DNA from: Pseudonocardiales bacterium
GTDB lineage: Bacteria; Actinomycetota; Actinomycetes; Mycobacteriales; Pseudonocardiaceae
NCBI GenBank assembly: GCA_019247305.1
Contig: JAFAPC010000149.1
Location: 1 to 33,764, forward strand
Reading direction: 5' to 3'
Length of the DNA: 33,764 bases
Below the pieces are notes generated by a model, which saw nothing but the letters and a program-made list of their open reading frames with translations, was not told the origin of the DNA and searched no databases. Each line of letters starts with the position of its first letter. Positions within the stretch are counted from its first letter, which is position 1. The position numbers were made by a program, and so were the translations under genes. This document shows positions 9,425 through 17,347 of the stretch, one piece after another.

Positions 9425-9631
9425 TCAGCCCGGCGACAGGTTCGGCATGATCTTCAGTATCGCGTTGTGCCGCTTCGGGTGGACCCCGGTCGAGCGCCGC
9501 GCGTCGGCGGTGCCATCCTTGTGGTGGCCAGGCTGCTTGTAGTAAGGGCCTTTATTGCCCTCGTGAATTCCCTTGACATGAGTAGGTGTGTCCGGTTTCA
9601 CATCAGGCTGCCCGACCCGAATCTTGCCCAT
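9425..9631 (-). CDS. Small basic protein of the hydrogenase operon (68 aa)
   Basis: MGKIRVGQPDVKPDTPTHVK opens a 68-residue, Gly/His/Lys-rich soluble protein (HVKGIHEGNKGPYYKQPGHH). No Cys and no membrane segment. It lies 24 bp after the DUF5947 gene within the operon. The composition and position argue for a real gene in spite of its size; the role is unknown, perhaps assembly of the hydrogenase. Confidence 0.6.
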   Translation of the reverse strand: MGKIRVGQPDVKPDTPTHVKGIHEGNKGPYYKQPGHHKDGTADARRSTGVHPKRHNAILKIMPNLSPG

Positions 9632-9655
9632 CGCTTCTCCCTTACTGCTATTCTG

Positions 9656-10273
9656 TTAACACTGTTCCGTGAGCTCCGCGAAGAGCCGTTCAATTTCCGG
9701 CCACACCCGGCTGCCGCCGGAGAGACCCCTCCATTCTCGGCGCACCACGGCGACGAGCCGGAAGCAGTCGTCAATCGGAACAATCCAGTGGTGCTGTTGG
9801 CCGCGCGCGGTGTTGACGAGCAGGGCCTCCACATCCGCCACCAGGGTGCGCAGCTCGGGGCGGTGCTCGAGGACCTCTGCCCACGACTGCGGGTCCACCT
9901 CCCATTGGGTTGCCCCCGCTGGGCTCGGGTAGTGCGCGATCACCGCGCCGTCGGCGCGTACCACGAAGAAGGCCAAGCCCACCGGGACGCCCAACGCCTT
10001 TGTCGACACCGCAGGCAGGCGGATCCGCCGCCGCGGCACCAGCCGGTAGTGCCCCTCGCTGGCCGCGTCCCGGGCGAACAGCAGCGAGCACGCCTGGCAG
10101 ACGCACATCACCTCCCCACGCTCGGTATCCAGCATGTGCCGGTGCCCCGGCGGCACCGGGACGCTGCACAGCTCGCACCGCTCGCCGGGCTCCTGCCGCC
10201 GGGCGCCGGCCCGCCGGATCACCCGCTCCAGCGCGCCGGTGCTGCGAGGCGGTGAGCTGCCGAGTGCCGTCAC
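9656..10273 (-). CDS. DUF5947 family zinc-ribbon protein of the hydrogenase operon
   Basis: A 205-residue protein with two Cys pairs (CELC at about 33-36 and CVCQAC at about 57-62) that could bind zinc or an Fe-S cluster, then a mixed alpha/beta domain (VGLAFFVVRADGAVIAHYPS) ending WPEIERLFAELTEQC. This family is usually found with NifU-like and group 1h/5 hydrogenase genes and is thought to help assemble or couple the enzyme; no biochemical role is settled. GTG start overlaps the stop of the NifU-like gene (GTGA). Confidence 0.75.
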   Translation of the reverse strand: MTALGSSPPRSTGALERVIRRAGARRQEPGERCELCSVPVPPGHRHMLDTERGEVMCVCQACSLLFARDAASEGHYRLVPRRRIRLPAVSTKALGVPVGLAFFVVRADGAVIAHYPSPAGATQWEVDPQSWAEVLEHRPELRTLVADVEALLVNTARGQQHHWIVPIDDCFRLVAVVRREWRGLSGGSRVWPEIERLFAELTEQC

Positions 10274-10878
10274 AGCCCCACCCCGCTGGTCGCGGGCCGG
10301 GGCGTCGCGGTCGGGGGCGTCGCGGGCCGAGGCGTCAGGGCGTCCAGGGGGATGAACGCCGCGTCACGCCGCTTGACCGCCGGCGCTCGCCGGACCTCTG
10401 AGAGTTCCGGCGCGATGGCCAGCACGGCCTGTCGGACCGCGTTCTCCAGCTCCCCCGCAGCCGAGGAACACCCTTTGATCGACAGCCGGACCGTCGCGAC
10501 GCCTTGGTCAATGCCGACCAGCTCCACGTCCGCGCCTTGTTCTCGCAAAGCCGGTCGCAGCTGCTCCAGCACCCGGGCGACCCGGCGGTCAACCGGGTCC
10601 GGGTGGATGCCGTGCAGCACCAGCAAGTGCCCCAGCAACTCATCACCGGTGATCTTCTCCAGCAGGGCCGGCGCCGCGGCGGCGTAGGCGCTGGCCCGAC
10701 CCAGCGCCTCGCCGTAGACCTCCGCCAGCGCCGAGACCGCCGCTAAGGCGAGCTCACCGGCGGGGCCGGGAATGGTCTCCACCTGCGCCAGCAGCTCGTC
10801 CAGCCGGGCGAGCCGCTCACGCACTGCGGCGTCGTCCAGCTCTAGCCGGGGGCGCGCCGACCCGGCGGGCTCAGCCAT
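10270..10878 (-). CDS. NifU-like protein of the hydrogenase operon
   Basis: A 202-residue protein with an N-terminal helical region (ARLDELLAQVETIPGPAGEL) and a central NifU C-terminal-like domain (HPDPVDRRVARVLEQLRPAL, VELVGIDQGVATVRLSIKGC). NifU domains carry or pass Fe-S clusters through a CxxC pair; here the expected site reads KGCSSAAGE, leaving one Cys, so classical cluster binding is doubtful. The Pro/Thr-rich tail is probably disordered. Overlaps the large-subunit stop by 8 nt. It may help deliver clusters to the hydrogenase small subunit (inference). Confidence 0.75.
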   Translation of the reverse strand: MAEPAGSARPRLELDDAAVRERLARLDELLAQVETIPGPAGELALAAVSALAEVYGEALGRASAYAAAAPALLEKITGDELLGHLLVLHGIHPDPVDRRVARVLEQLRPALREQGADVELVGIDQGVATVRLSIKGCSSAAGELENAVRQAVLAIAPELSEVRRAPAVKRRDAAFIPLDALTPRPATPPTATPRPATSGVGL

Positions 10879-12664
10879 GGCTCACCCCGACCATCGGCGA
10901 GTGCAGCCTGGTAAGCGTGCGCCCCCGACCGAGGTACATGTGCACCCCGCAGGGCAGGCACGGGTCGAAGCTGCGCACGGCGCGCATGATGTCCACGCCC
11001 TTGAAGTTCTCCGGGCCGTTCTCCTCGAAGATCGGCATGTCCTGCACCGCGTCCTCGTACGGGCCGGGGGTGCCGTAGGAGTCACGCGGGCTGCCGTTCC
11101 ACGGCGTCGGCGGATAGGGGTGGTAGTTCGCGATTTTCTTGTCCTTGATGACCAAGTGATGGGACAGTACCCCCCGGACGGCTTCGTGGAATCCGCAGCC
11201 GATCGCCTCGTCGGGGACCGTGAAGTTGTTGAACACCCTCGTGTCGCCGCCGCGGACCAGCTTCAGTGACACTTCAAGGAAGTGCACGGCCATCGCTGCG
11301 GAGTAGGCCACGAAGTACACTCGGGCCCGGTTGCGCTCTAAGGCGTTGGACCACTTCGGGATTTTCCATTCCAGAGTCGTCTCGGGCAGCTTGTCGCTTT
11401 TCGGTAGCGAGATCTGCACGCTGGAGCCGGTGGACTCGACATACGGGGTGTCCACCAGGCCGGCTAGCGCCGTCGACCACAGCCGGGCCAGCGGGCCACC
11501 GCCGGTGTCCAGCGCAAGATGATCACCGGTGCGCTTGTCAAACCACCGGGGGCTCATTACCCAGCTGTAATTGCCGGTGAAGTCTCGCTTCTGCGGCACC
11601 GGAAGGGTGGTCTGGTTCCACGGGTGACGTATGTCAACCGGGTTGCCGAGCGGGTCGTGGGTCACGAACGGCTTCTCATTGACCCAGTCGTCGTAGTAGG
11701 AGCTGCCGAGCAGGATCCGGATCCCGAGGTTGATCTCCACCAGGTCCGTGGTGATCTGCTCACCATCGACGATGATTCCGGGAGTCACCTTCATCTCCCG
11801 GCCCCACTTGGTCATGTGCTCGTATCTGTAGTCGCAGGCGGTGGGGTCCTGCCAGGCACCCCAGCACCCCAGCAGAATCCGCCGGCGCCCCACTTCTTCA
11901 TAGCCGGGCAGCGCCTCGTAGAAGAAATCGAAGACGTCGTCGTTCATGGCGACGGCCTGCTTGACGAAATCCAGGATGGACAGCAGGCGGGTGAGGTAGT
12001 CGGTGAACGTGGTGGGCTCGGGCATCGTGCCGACGCCGCCGGGGTAAACGGTGGAGGGGTGAACGTGTCGGCCCTCCATCTTGCAGAACATCTCTCGGGT
12101 GGTGCGGCTGACCTGCAACGCCTGCTTGTAGACCTCGCCCTCGAAAGGGTTGTACGCGCGCATGATGTCAGCGATCGTGCGGTAGCCGTGAATGTGGGCG
12201 TTGGGCGCTTGGGTGGTCTCCGCCCGGGCGAGCACGCTGGGGTTGGTGTCCTTGACCATCGCCTCGCAGAAATCCACGAAGACCAGATTGTCCTGGAAAA
12301 TCGTATGGTCAAACATGTACTCCGCGGCTTCGCCGAGGTTGAGGATGTGCTCGGCCAGCGGTGGATTGTCGATGCCGTAGGCTATGTTCTGCGCATACAC
12401 CGAGCACGTTGTGTGGTTGTCGCCGCAGATGCCGCAGATGCGGCTGGTGATAAAGCCAGCATCCCGCGGATCTTTGCCCTTCATGAAGATCGAATAACCG
12501 CGGAATAGCGACGACGTGCTGTGACACTCCGTGACCTTCTGATTGGCGAAGTCAATCTTCGTGTAGATACCCAGGTTGCCGATGATGCGGGTGATCGGGT
12601 CCCACACCATCTCGACAATCTGGGGGCGTTTCGTCCCCGCCGGGGCCTGTTCAGTTGCGGTCAT
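10871..12664 (-). CDS. hhyL: [NiFe]-hydrogenase large subunit, actinobacterial type (group 1h/5)
   Basis: Catalytic subunit that oxidises H2 at a Ni-Fe(CN)2CO centre; this group takes up trace atmospheric H2 in soil actinobacteria. 597 residues from ATG 12664, which has AGGAGG 8 nt upstream. The N-terminal L1 motif is RICGICGDNH (Cys77, Cys80) and the C-terminal L2 motif DPCLPCGVH (Cys569, Cys572), giving all four Ni/Fe ligands. A 22-residue tail after His575 should be cut off by a maturation peptidase; neither that enzyme nor the hyp genes are in the window. Lies in an operon after the small subunit. Appears intact. Confidence 0.93.
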   Translation of the reverse strand: MTATEQAPAGTKRPQIVEMVWDPITRIIGNLGIYTKIDFANQKVTECHSTSSLFRGYSIFMKGKDPRDAGFITSRICGICGDNHTTCSVYAQNIAYGIDNPPLAEHILNLGEAAEYMFDHTIFQDNLVFVDFCEAMVKDTNPSVLARAETTQAPNAHIHGYRTIADIMRAYNPFEGEVYKQALQVSRTTREMFCKMEGRHVHPSTVYPGGVGTMPEPTTFTDYLTRLLSILDFVKQAVAMNDDVFDFFYEALPGYEEVGRRRILLGCWGAWQDPTACDYRYEHMTKWGREMKVTPGIIVDGEQITTDLVEINLGIRILLGSSYYDDWVNEKPFVTHDPLGNPVDIRHPWNQTTLPVPQKRDFTGNYSWVMSPRWFDKRTGDHLALDTGGGPLARLWSTALAGLVDTPYVESTGSSVQISLPKSDKLPETTLEWKIPKWSNALERNRARVYFVAYSAAMAVHFLEVSLKLVRGGDTRVFNNFTVPDEAIGCGFHEAVRGVLSHHLVIKDKKIANYHPYPPTPWNGSPRDSYGTPGPYEDAVQDMPIFEENGPENFKGVDIMRAVRSFDPCLPCGVHMYLGRGRTLTRLHSPMVGVSHG

Positions 12665-12724
12665 GGCCACGTCCTCCTGGTTGCTCGCCTGGTGGTGGGT
12701 GCTCCGTGTTTCGGCCCTGAGCAC

Positions 12725-13813
12725 TCAGGGGCGCCAGCGGGGGTCGTAGCCGCTGGTCAGCTCCCGGCCGTTGTGATGCCACTTCGGCTCTTTGTTAAGA
12801 GCGATGTTGGTGATGGTGCGCATCCGCCGGATGAACGCGCCGTAGGGCTTGTTCAGCATCGACGACAAACTGCCACCCGGAGGGGCGTCCATGAAGGGCA
12901 TGAACTTGTCCGGGAATCCCGGCATCGTGCAGCCGATGCAGATACCGCCGACGTTCGGACAGCCGCCGATTCCGCCCATCCAGCCGCGCTTGGGCACGTT
13001 GCAGTTCACCACCGGTCCCCAGCAGCCGACTTTCACCTGGCATTTCGGTGAGTTGTAGTCCCTCGCGAAATCCGCCTGCTCGTAGTAGGCTGCTCGGTCG
13101 CATCCCTCGTGCACAGTTTTGCCGAATAGCCACTGGGGACGCAGCAGGCTGTCCAGGGGTGGTGGTGGCGCGGCGCCGGCAGCGTGGTAAAGCACCCAGG
13201 TGAGCGTCTCCATGAAGTTGTCCGGCATGACCGGGCAGCCCGGGATGTTGACGATCGGGAGCGCACCCGCGGACTTGAAGTCCCAGCCCAGGTAGTCGGC
13301 CAGCCCCATGCACCCGGTGGGGTTGCCGGCCATGGCGTGGATCCCGCCGTACGCCGCGCAGGTACCCACGGCGACCACGGCCCAGGCCTTCGGCGCAAGC
13401 TGGTCAATCCACCAGTTCAAGGTCAGCGGCTCCCCGGTCTCAAGGTCATTGCCGAAGGAGGTCCAGTAGCCGTCACCCTCAATGATGTTCTGATTAGGAA
13501 TCGACCCCTCAATGACAAGGATGAACGGCTCCAGCTCGCCGCGGGCCGCCGCCCGGAATGGCGCGAGAAACTGCTCGCCACCCAACGTCGGTGAGAGCAC
13601 TTTGTTGTGCAGGTTCACGGTCGGCAATCCCGGAACGAGGCCGAGAACGACGTCCTCGATGGGGGGCTGCGAGGCTGCGGTCACCGACACGGTGTCCCCA
13701 TCGCAGCTCATTCCCTCAGAGATCCAGAGGATATCGATGTGCTCAAAGCCTGTCCTGGCCTGCCGGCTCGTCGGCATGCTCGCCACGTGATTGGTTCCGG
13801 GATCGATACTCAT
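12725..13813 (-). CDS. hhyS: [NiFe]-hydrogenase small subunit, actinobacterial type (group 1h/5)
   Basis: Electron-transfer subunit with three Fe-S clusters, 362 residues. There is no Tat signal peptide, in line with the cytoplasmic-side group 1h enzymes. The proximal cluster site reads EGMSCDGDTV: the first Cys of the usual CxxC is missing and an Asp follows Cys37, which fits the three-Cys/one-Asp ligation known from the Ralstonia eutropha actinobacterial-type enzyme. Further ligands are visible in GTCAAYGG, PGCPVMP, HEGCDR, VGCWGP and GGCPNVGGICIGCTMPG. ATG 13813 overlaps the hemerythrin stop (ATGA). Intact. Confidence 0.92.
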   Translation of the reverse strand: MSIDPGTNHVASMPTSRQARTGFEHIDILWISEGMSCDGDTVSVTAASQPPIEDVVLGLVPGLPTVNLHNKVLSPTLGGEQFLAPFRAAARGELEPFILVIEGSIPNQNIIEGDGYWTSFGNDLETGEPLTLNWWIDQLAPKAWAVVAVGTCAAYGGIHAMAGNPTGCMGLADYLGWDFKSAGALPIVNIPGCPVMPDNFMETLTWVLYHAAGAAPPPPLDSLLRPQWLFGKTVHEGCDRAAYYEQADFARDYNSPKCQVKVGCWGPVVNCNVPKRGWMGGIGGCPNVGGICIGCTMPGFPDKFMPFMDAPPGGSLSSMLNKPYGAFIRRMRTITNIALNKEPKWHHNGRELTSGYDPRWRP

Positions 13814-14355
13814 GTCAGGGGCCTCTTTTGCAGCCGGTCGCGGAGTCGGTCGTAGATCGCAGCCACCGGAGCTGCCAGCGCCAGGCTCGGTGGCTCATCC
13901 GGCGCCTGGGGGTGTGGCCGGGTCGGCGCTGTCTGCTTGGCTTCATCGAGCGCCTGTCCCAGCTCGTCCAGGGTCTGCTGGTCGACCGCCGCGCGGAGCC
14001 TGGGCATCAGGTCGCTCTCCTCCTCCTGCACATGGTGCTCGATCTCCTGCTGCAGCTCTGCCATCAGTGCGTCCGTCTGGTCGTCGCCGGCGGGGAGCCC
14101 GTCGAGGGCCAGCAGGGTTTTCTTGACGCTCAAGTGCTCAGCGAGGTGCTCGTCGATTTCTTGCTGACCATCGGGCAGGACCTTCTTGGCCAGCGGGTAG
14201 AACATCAGCTCTTCCAGCGCCGCATGCTTAGACAGCTCACGCACGATGATTTCCACGACCCCACGCCGCTGGCTGTCGCTGCCCGCCGCGGCGTAATCGC
14301 GAAATAGTTGCTCCACCATCCGGTGGTCGTGGCACAACAGCTCAATGGCATCCAT
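13810..14355 (-). CDS. Hemerythrin HHE-domain protein, first gene of the hydrogenase operon
   Basis: A 181-residue protein with a four-helix hemerythrin core: LLCHDHRMVEQLF (first His), ELSKHAALEELMFYPL (H-x3-E), EHLAEHLSVKK, and EIEHHVQEEESDLMP (H-x4-E/D). The di-iron site binds O2 or senses O2/NO. A Pro-rich linker and a short helix follow. The stop overlaps hhyS, so O2 binding may serve the oxygen-exposed hydrogenase, as carrier, sensor or scavenger (inference). ATG 14355. Confidence 0.85.
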   Translation of the reverse strand: MDAIELLCHDHRMVEQLFRDYAAAGSDSQRRGVVEIIVRELSKHAALEELMFYPLAKKVLPDGQQEIDEHLAEHLSVKKTLLALDGLPAGDDQTDALMAELQQEIEHHVQEEESDLMPRLRAAVDQQTLDELGQALDEAKQTAPTRPHPQAPDEPPSLALAAPVAAIYDRLRDRLQKRPLT

Positions 14356-14458
14356 CCAGTCCCTCCCTGCTTAGTGCCTGCCGTTGTCTCAGCGCTCCCG
14401 GCCCTCTCCCAAACCCGGGCGCGGTGCGCGGACCCCGAACTGCCAGCGCGCCCGGTTC

Positions 14459-14548
14459 GGGCCTGAGGACCGGCGGTAGGGATGGGTACAGCAAATACCC
14501 GGCATAGCGAACGGCATCAGCTACCACACGGAGCCGCCTGATGCCAAC
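14459..14548 (-). pseudogene. Fragment of a hydrogenase-cluster gene (YEGYLLYP-type)
   Basis: The minus strand encodes RRLRVVADAVRYAGYLLYPS. I recall V-x-D-A-V-x-Y-E-G-Y-L-L-Y-P-Y as the start of a conserved protein encoded near actinobacterial group 1h hydrogenases. Here the motif is followed by Pro/Gly-rich frame with no likeness and no proper start. It suggests that another operon gene upstream of the hemerythrin was lost. Family assignment is from memory of the motif. Confidence 0.35.
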
Positions 14549-14714
14549 CGGCACGTCTGGCTGCCCCCGTTGGTCAGTGCCTGGAACCCCCAGTTGATCA
14601 AACACACCGTGCTCCGCGACCCATGCCCATGTTGTGCGGCCGCCGCCGAGACTGCCGTGCGTGGCGGTCCTGTTTCGTGGATTACCCGCAGCCGAAAAAT
14701 TCAAACCCGAAGGG

Positions 14715-14779
14715 GGTGCACAAGCATCCATGAGACCCCTTGCGGAGGGGTTGGACGGTGCACAAGCATCCATGAGACC
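14715..14779. repeat. Two 23-bp direct repeats
   Basis: The 23-bp unit GGTGCACAAGCATCCATGAG plus ACC occurs at 14715-14737 and 14757-14779, identical, with a 19-bp spacer (period 42 bp). Only two copies are present; no coding or known element explains them. Confidence 0.7.
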
Positions 14780-14860
14780 GGGCAGGGGCGGTGGTGGGTG
14801 GCCGGGCAGGGCAGCGGCCCAACCAGCTACGGCTGGTCGGGCCGCTGCGGGGTCGCAAGC

Positions 14861-16033
14861 TCAGCTGACGCCGAGCTTCTCCGCAGCCATCTTGGCTCCC
14901 TCGACCCTGTTCTTGATCTTCTGGAATGCGATGTCGCGAGCGTAGTCAGGCGAACCGTGGTTGGGCTTCTCATCGATGCTGAACGGCGAGAAGCCGCAGT
15001 CGTCGGTGGCGCCGATCCTGTCCTTCGCGATGAAGTTGGACGCCCGCACCAGCGCATCACAAACTTCCTGAGCGCTCTCGACGCGGGGGTTCCCCGGGTT
15101 GATCACCCCAAGGTAGGCCATCTGTGCGACGCCGTTGGCGTCGTCGCGCAGATGCTCCCCAATGGACCGGTAGACTGGATCTTTATCCCGCTCGCTGGCC
15201 AGCTGGATGAGGAAGTAGCCGGCGTTCATCTGGAACATGCTTGGCAGCAGGTTGTTGTAGGGCACATCGGCGCTGTGTACCGAGTCCCGGTCCCCACCCG
15301 GGCAGGTGTGGATACCAATGCTCGCCCGCTCCTCCGCGGTGAAGCGCGCGAGGACGCGGTTGTTGAGCTCGATGAAGTGCGGCAGCAAGCCAGCTCCCGT
15401 CCACGGGTTGCGTGGATCTTCCCTGGTCGCCAGCCGGCCTTCGGTGAAGTCGATGGAAACCCGGGCGGCTCCTGCAGCGAAGGCGTCGCGGATATCTTTT
15501 TCACATTCGTTGACGAGATCTTCCTCGAACTGCTCCCGGGAGTAGCCGGGCACCTCTTCTTTCAGGGGGTAGAGCAGCGCCAGCATGGAGGGCGCAATCA
15601 CGGACTGTTTCATCGGAACAGTGGTCAGGCCGATGGCTTTCGTCAGGGTGTCGGCCGCGTACGTCTTGTACCGGAAAGGGCCACCGGTGAGGCGTGGCAG
15701 CTGCCGCGCGTGGCCATCGGCGAAGATCGCGAAATACTGGCCGCCCGGAGCGAGGTTCTCGGCAAGACCGGTTCCGGCCAGGGTGTCGGTGAGGGGGTAG
15801 GTGGCGAAGCTCGACGACCGTTGCTCGCCGTCAGAAATGATCGGTGATCCGGTGGCCTCAAAGCGCTCGATTGAATCGCGGACTGCGGCGTCCTGCTCGG
15901 CTTCCAGTGCGGCCAGGTCAATCTTTCCCTCATCGTAGGCAGCGTAGGCAGCCTGCAGCGTGGACGGCCGGGGCAAGGAGCCGACGGGCTCGGTGGGAAT
16001 TCCGGTGGCTGTTCTCGGATTGTACTCGGTCAT
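14861..16033 (-). CDS. MetE-like (cobalamin-independent methionine synthase family) protein
   Basis: A 390-residue protein of the UROD/MetE-like barrel, similar to the C-terminal catalytic half of MetE and to stand-alone core-MetE proteins. N-terminal TEPVGSLPRPSTLQAAY is the typical opening; SDGEQRSSSFATYP follows. Zn-binding candidates are His and Cys of SIGIHTCPGGD and Cys of ATDDCGFSPF near the C-terminus. Full-length MetE is about 750 residues, so this is a one-domain form whose methyl donor is unknown. ATG 16033 has GAGAGGA upstream, and a good promoter and palindrome precede it (16170-16226). Intact and apparently singly transcribed. Confidence 0.85.
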   Translation of the reverse strand: MTEYNPRTATGIPTEPVGSLPRPSTLQAAYAAYDEGKIDLAALEAEQDAAVRDSIERFEATGSPIISDGEQRSSSFATYPLTDTLAGTGLAENLAPGGQYFAIFADGHARQLPRLTGGPFRYKTYAADTLTKAIGLTTVPMKQSVIAPSMLALLYPLKEEVPGYSREQFEEDLVNECEKDIRDAFAAGAARVSIDFTEGRLATREDPRNPWTGAGLLPHFIELNNRVLARFTAEERASIGIHTCPGGDRDSVHSADVPYNNLLPSMFQMNAGYFLIQLASERDKDPVYRSIGEHLRDDANGVAQMAYLGVINPGNPRVESAQEVCDALVRASNFIAKDRIGATDDCGFSPFSIDEKPNHGSPDYARDIAFQKIKNRVEGAKMAAEKLGVS

Positions 16034-16169
16034 GGTTGTCCTCTCGTGTGATTGAGTAGGTGGACCGGTGATTGCGTTGCTCGCCGCAAAAACCCTCCTG
16101 TCGCTAGAAATTCGCCCGACGTCGCACCAATGCTCGCCATGAGGCAGCTAGGGCCGCGACAGCCGGCAC

Positions 16170-16226
16170 AGACAGGTCTGTCTAGCTGTGAGTTGAATCA
16201 TAGTCAGGTGACAATGAGTCGGTCAA
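16170..16226 (-). promoter_or_regulatory. Sigma70-type promoter and palindromic operator of the metE-like gene
   Basis: On the minus strand, TTGACC (16226-16221), an 18-bp spacer and TATGAT (16202-16197) form a near-consensus promoter. About 13 bp below the -10 box lies the palindrome AGACAG-GT-CTGTCT (16170-16183), also readable as ACAGAC-AG-GTCTGT. A palindrome there, next to the predicted transcription start, is well placed for repressor binding, for example by a TetR-type protein. No such repressor gene is adjacent. Confidence 0.6.
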
Positions 16227-16243
16227 TGGTCACCCATTCGTGC

Positions 16244-16873
16244 TCAGTGTCTCGATTGCCGCCGCCGGAGGTGGGAGCGCAACCACATCACCAGCGCCGC
16301 TACCGCTAGGGCGCCGAGCACGATGTCGCTGACCACGCCCAATCGCTGCTGCACTACGGCCAGGCCGGCGCCGGCAAGGTATCCCAGCACCGCTACGCCG
16401 GTGGCCCAGATCACCCCGCCAAGCAGGTTGTACGGCAGAAACCGCCCCCAGGTCAGGCCGCTCATGCCCGCCAAGCCGGGGACCAGCGCCCGCAACAGCG
16501 CGGTCAGGCGACCGATCAGCACGATAATCGGTCCGCGTCGGCGCAGCAGGTCGCTGGTTGCGCGCACCGCCTCCGGCTTGACCAGCCGCTCCGGCAGGTG
16601 TTGCAGCAACCACCCGCCATAGCGGCGACCAACGCCGAAGCCGACCGCGTCGCCGATGACCGCGCCCGACACACCCATGGGAATGACCGCCCACAGCGAC
16701 AACGTCCCTACCTGCGCGGCCGCACCCGCCACCAGGATCGCGATCTCGCCGGGGAAGATCACGCCGAGCATGGTGGACGCCTCTAGCGCGGGGCAGAGGA
16801 AGGCCAAGATGAGCATCGGAGTCGGCGGAAGTGCCCGCAGTGCGTCGAGCACCATCCCCCGATCGTGACTCAT
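16244..16873 (-). CDS. DedA family (SNARE-associated/VTT domain) membrane protein
   Basis: About 209 residues, several membrane helices. Family marks: an N-terminal re-entrant segment (ALEASTMLGVIFPGEIAILV, with the conserved E and FPGE), GAVIGDAVGFGVGRRYGG, and the arginine-rich GRLTALLRALVPGLAGMSG segment, then FLPYNLLGGVIWATGVAVLG. DedA proteins take part in phospholipid (C55-P or PE) flipping and membrane homeostasis. ATG 16873 (MSHDRG) is chosen; an ATG after it (MVLDAL) is also possible. Intact. Its upstream region contains a 14-bp inverted repeat. Confidence 0.9.
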   Translation of the reverse strand: MSHDRGMVLDALRALPPTPMLILAFLCPALEASTMLGVIFPGEIAILVAGAAAQVGTLSLWAVIPMGVSGAVIGDAVGFGVGRRYGGWLLQHLPERLVKPEAVRATSDLLRRRGPIIVLIGRLTALLRALVPGLAGMSGLTWGRFLPYNLLGGVIWATGVAVLGYLAGAGLAVVQQRLGVVSDIVLGALAVAALVMWLRSHLRRRQSRH

Positions 16874-16949
16874 CACCCCCGCAGCTGCCAAGGCCCCGCC
16901 CGCCGCTGCTTCCGGCTCACCCTGGGCACAGGCCGAGCAGCGCTCAACG

Positions 16950-17012
16950 CGCCGAGTTCGACGTCAGGGCCCTCGCGCGGACCCAGAACAGCTCTACTGT
17001 CGAACTCGGCGC
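16950..17012. repeat. Perfect 14-bp inverted repeat in a divergent promoter region
   Basis: GCGCCGAGTTCGAC (16950-16963) and its exact reverse complement (16999-17012) are separated by 35 bp, between the divergent starts of the DedA gene and a small membrane protein gene. It could be an operator pair or a long hairpin in a leader RNA; no T-tract follows. Confidence 0.6.
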
Positions 17013-17113
17013 CCGGGGCGCGGTGCGGCGGGTGCACCGCGGGCTCGGGAATTTGCCGGGAGCTAACGGAAAGTGGGCTGGGCGGTAACCCCGTGCTCGC
17101 TACTGTTCGTTCT

Positions 17114-17260
17114 ATGAACACTGCTGATCTGCACCTTCACGAAGGCCTGGGTGTGCGTCCTGGGGAGTCGGACCCGGCAGGAATGCTGGGTCGCGTGCTG
17201 CTGTTGCTCGCCGTCATCGCGCTGATGGCCGCGCTGGCGCTGGTCTGGTGGCTAGCGTGA
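17114..17260 (+). CDS. Small single-helix membrane protein (48 aa)
   Basis: ATG 17114 opens MNTADLHLHEGLGVRPGESD, a polar N-terminus, followed by one long hydrophobic helix (MLGRVLLLLAVIALMAALAL) and VWWLA at the C-terminus. The inside-out orientation cannot be decided. It converges on the receptor-caspase gene. Codon use looks genuine (high GC at third positions). Function unknown. Confidence 0.5.
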   Translation: MNTADLHLHEGLGVRPGESDPAGMLGRVLLLLAVIALMAALALVWWLA

Positions 17261-17347
17261 CCCCTTCGCGCTGACAAGCGTGAGTCACAGCTCAGTTTCG
17301 ACGATCAAGCTGCGGCTACGCGTAGTGAGCCTGCTGGTGCTGCAGTA

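Larger units (their letters stand above)
14356..14860. other. Gene-poor region between hydrogenase operon and metE-like gene
   Basis: About 500 bp without an intact gene. It holds a fragment with the YAGYLLYP motif (14459-14548), two 23-bp direct repeats (14715-14779) and Pro/Gly-rich frames on both strands that I do not trust. The promoter of the hydrogenase operon should lie in its left part, but I see no clear -35/-10 pair. Confidence 0.4.

Noticed and set aside
14715..14779. Possible CRISPR
   Set aside because: Only two repeats, a 19-bp spacer and no cas genes in the window.
14570..15847. Plus-strand open frame of 425 codons
   Set aside because: Mostly antisense to the intact metE-like gene; the free part shows no recognisable domain.
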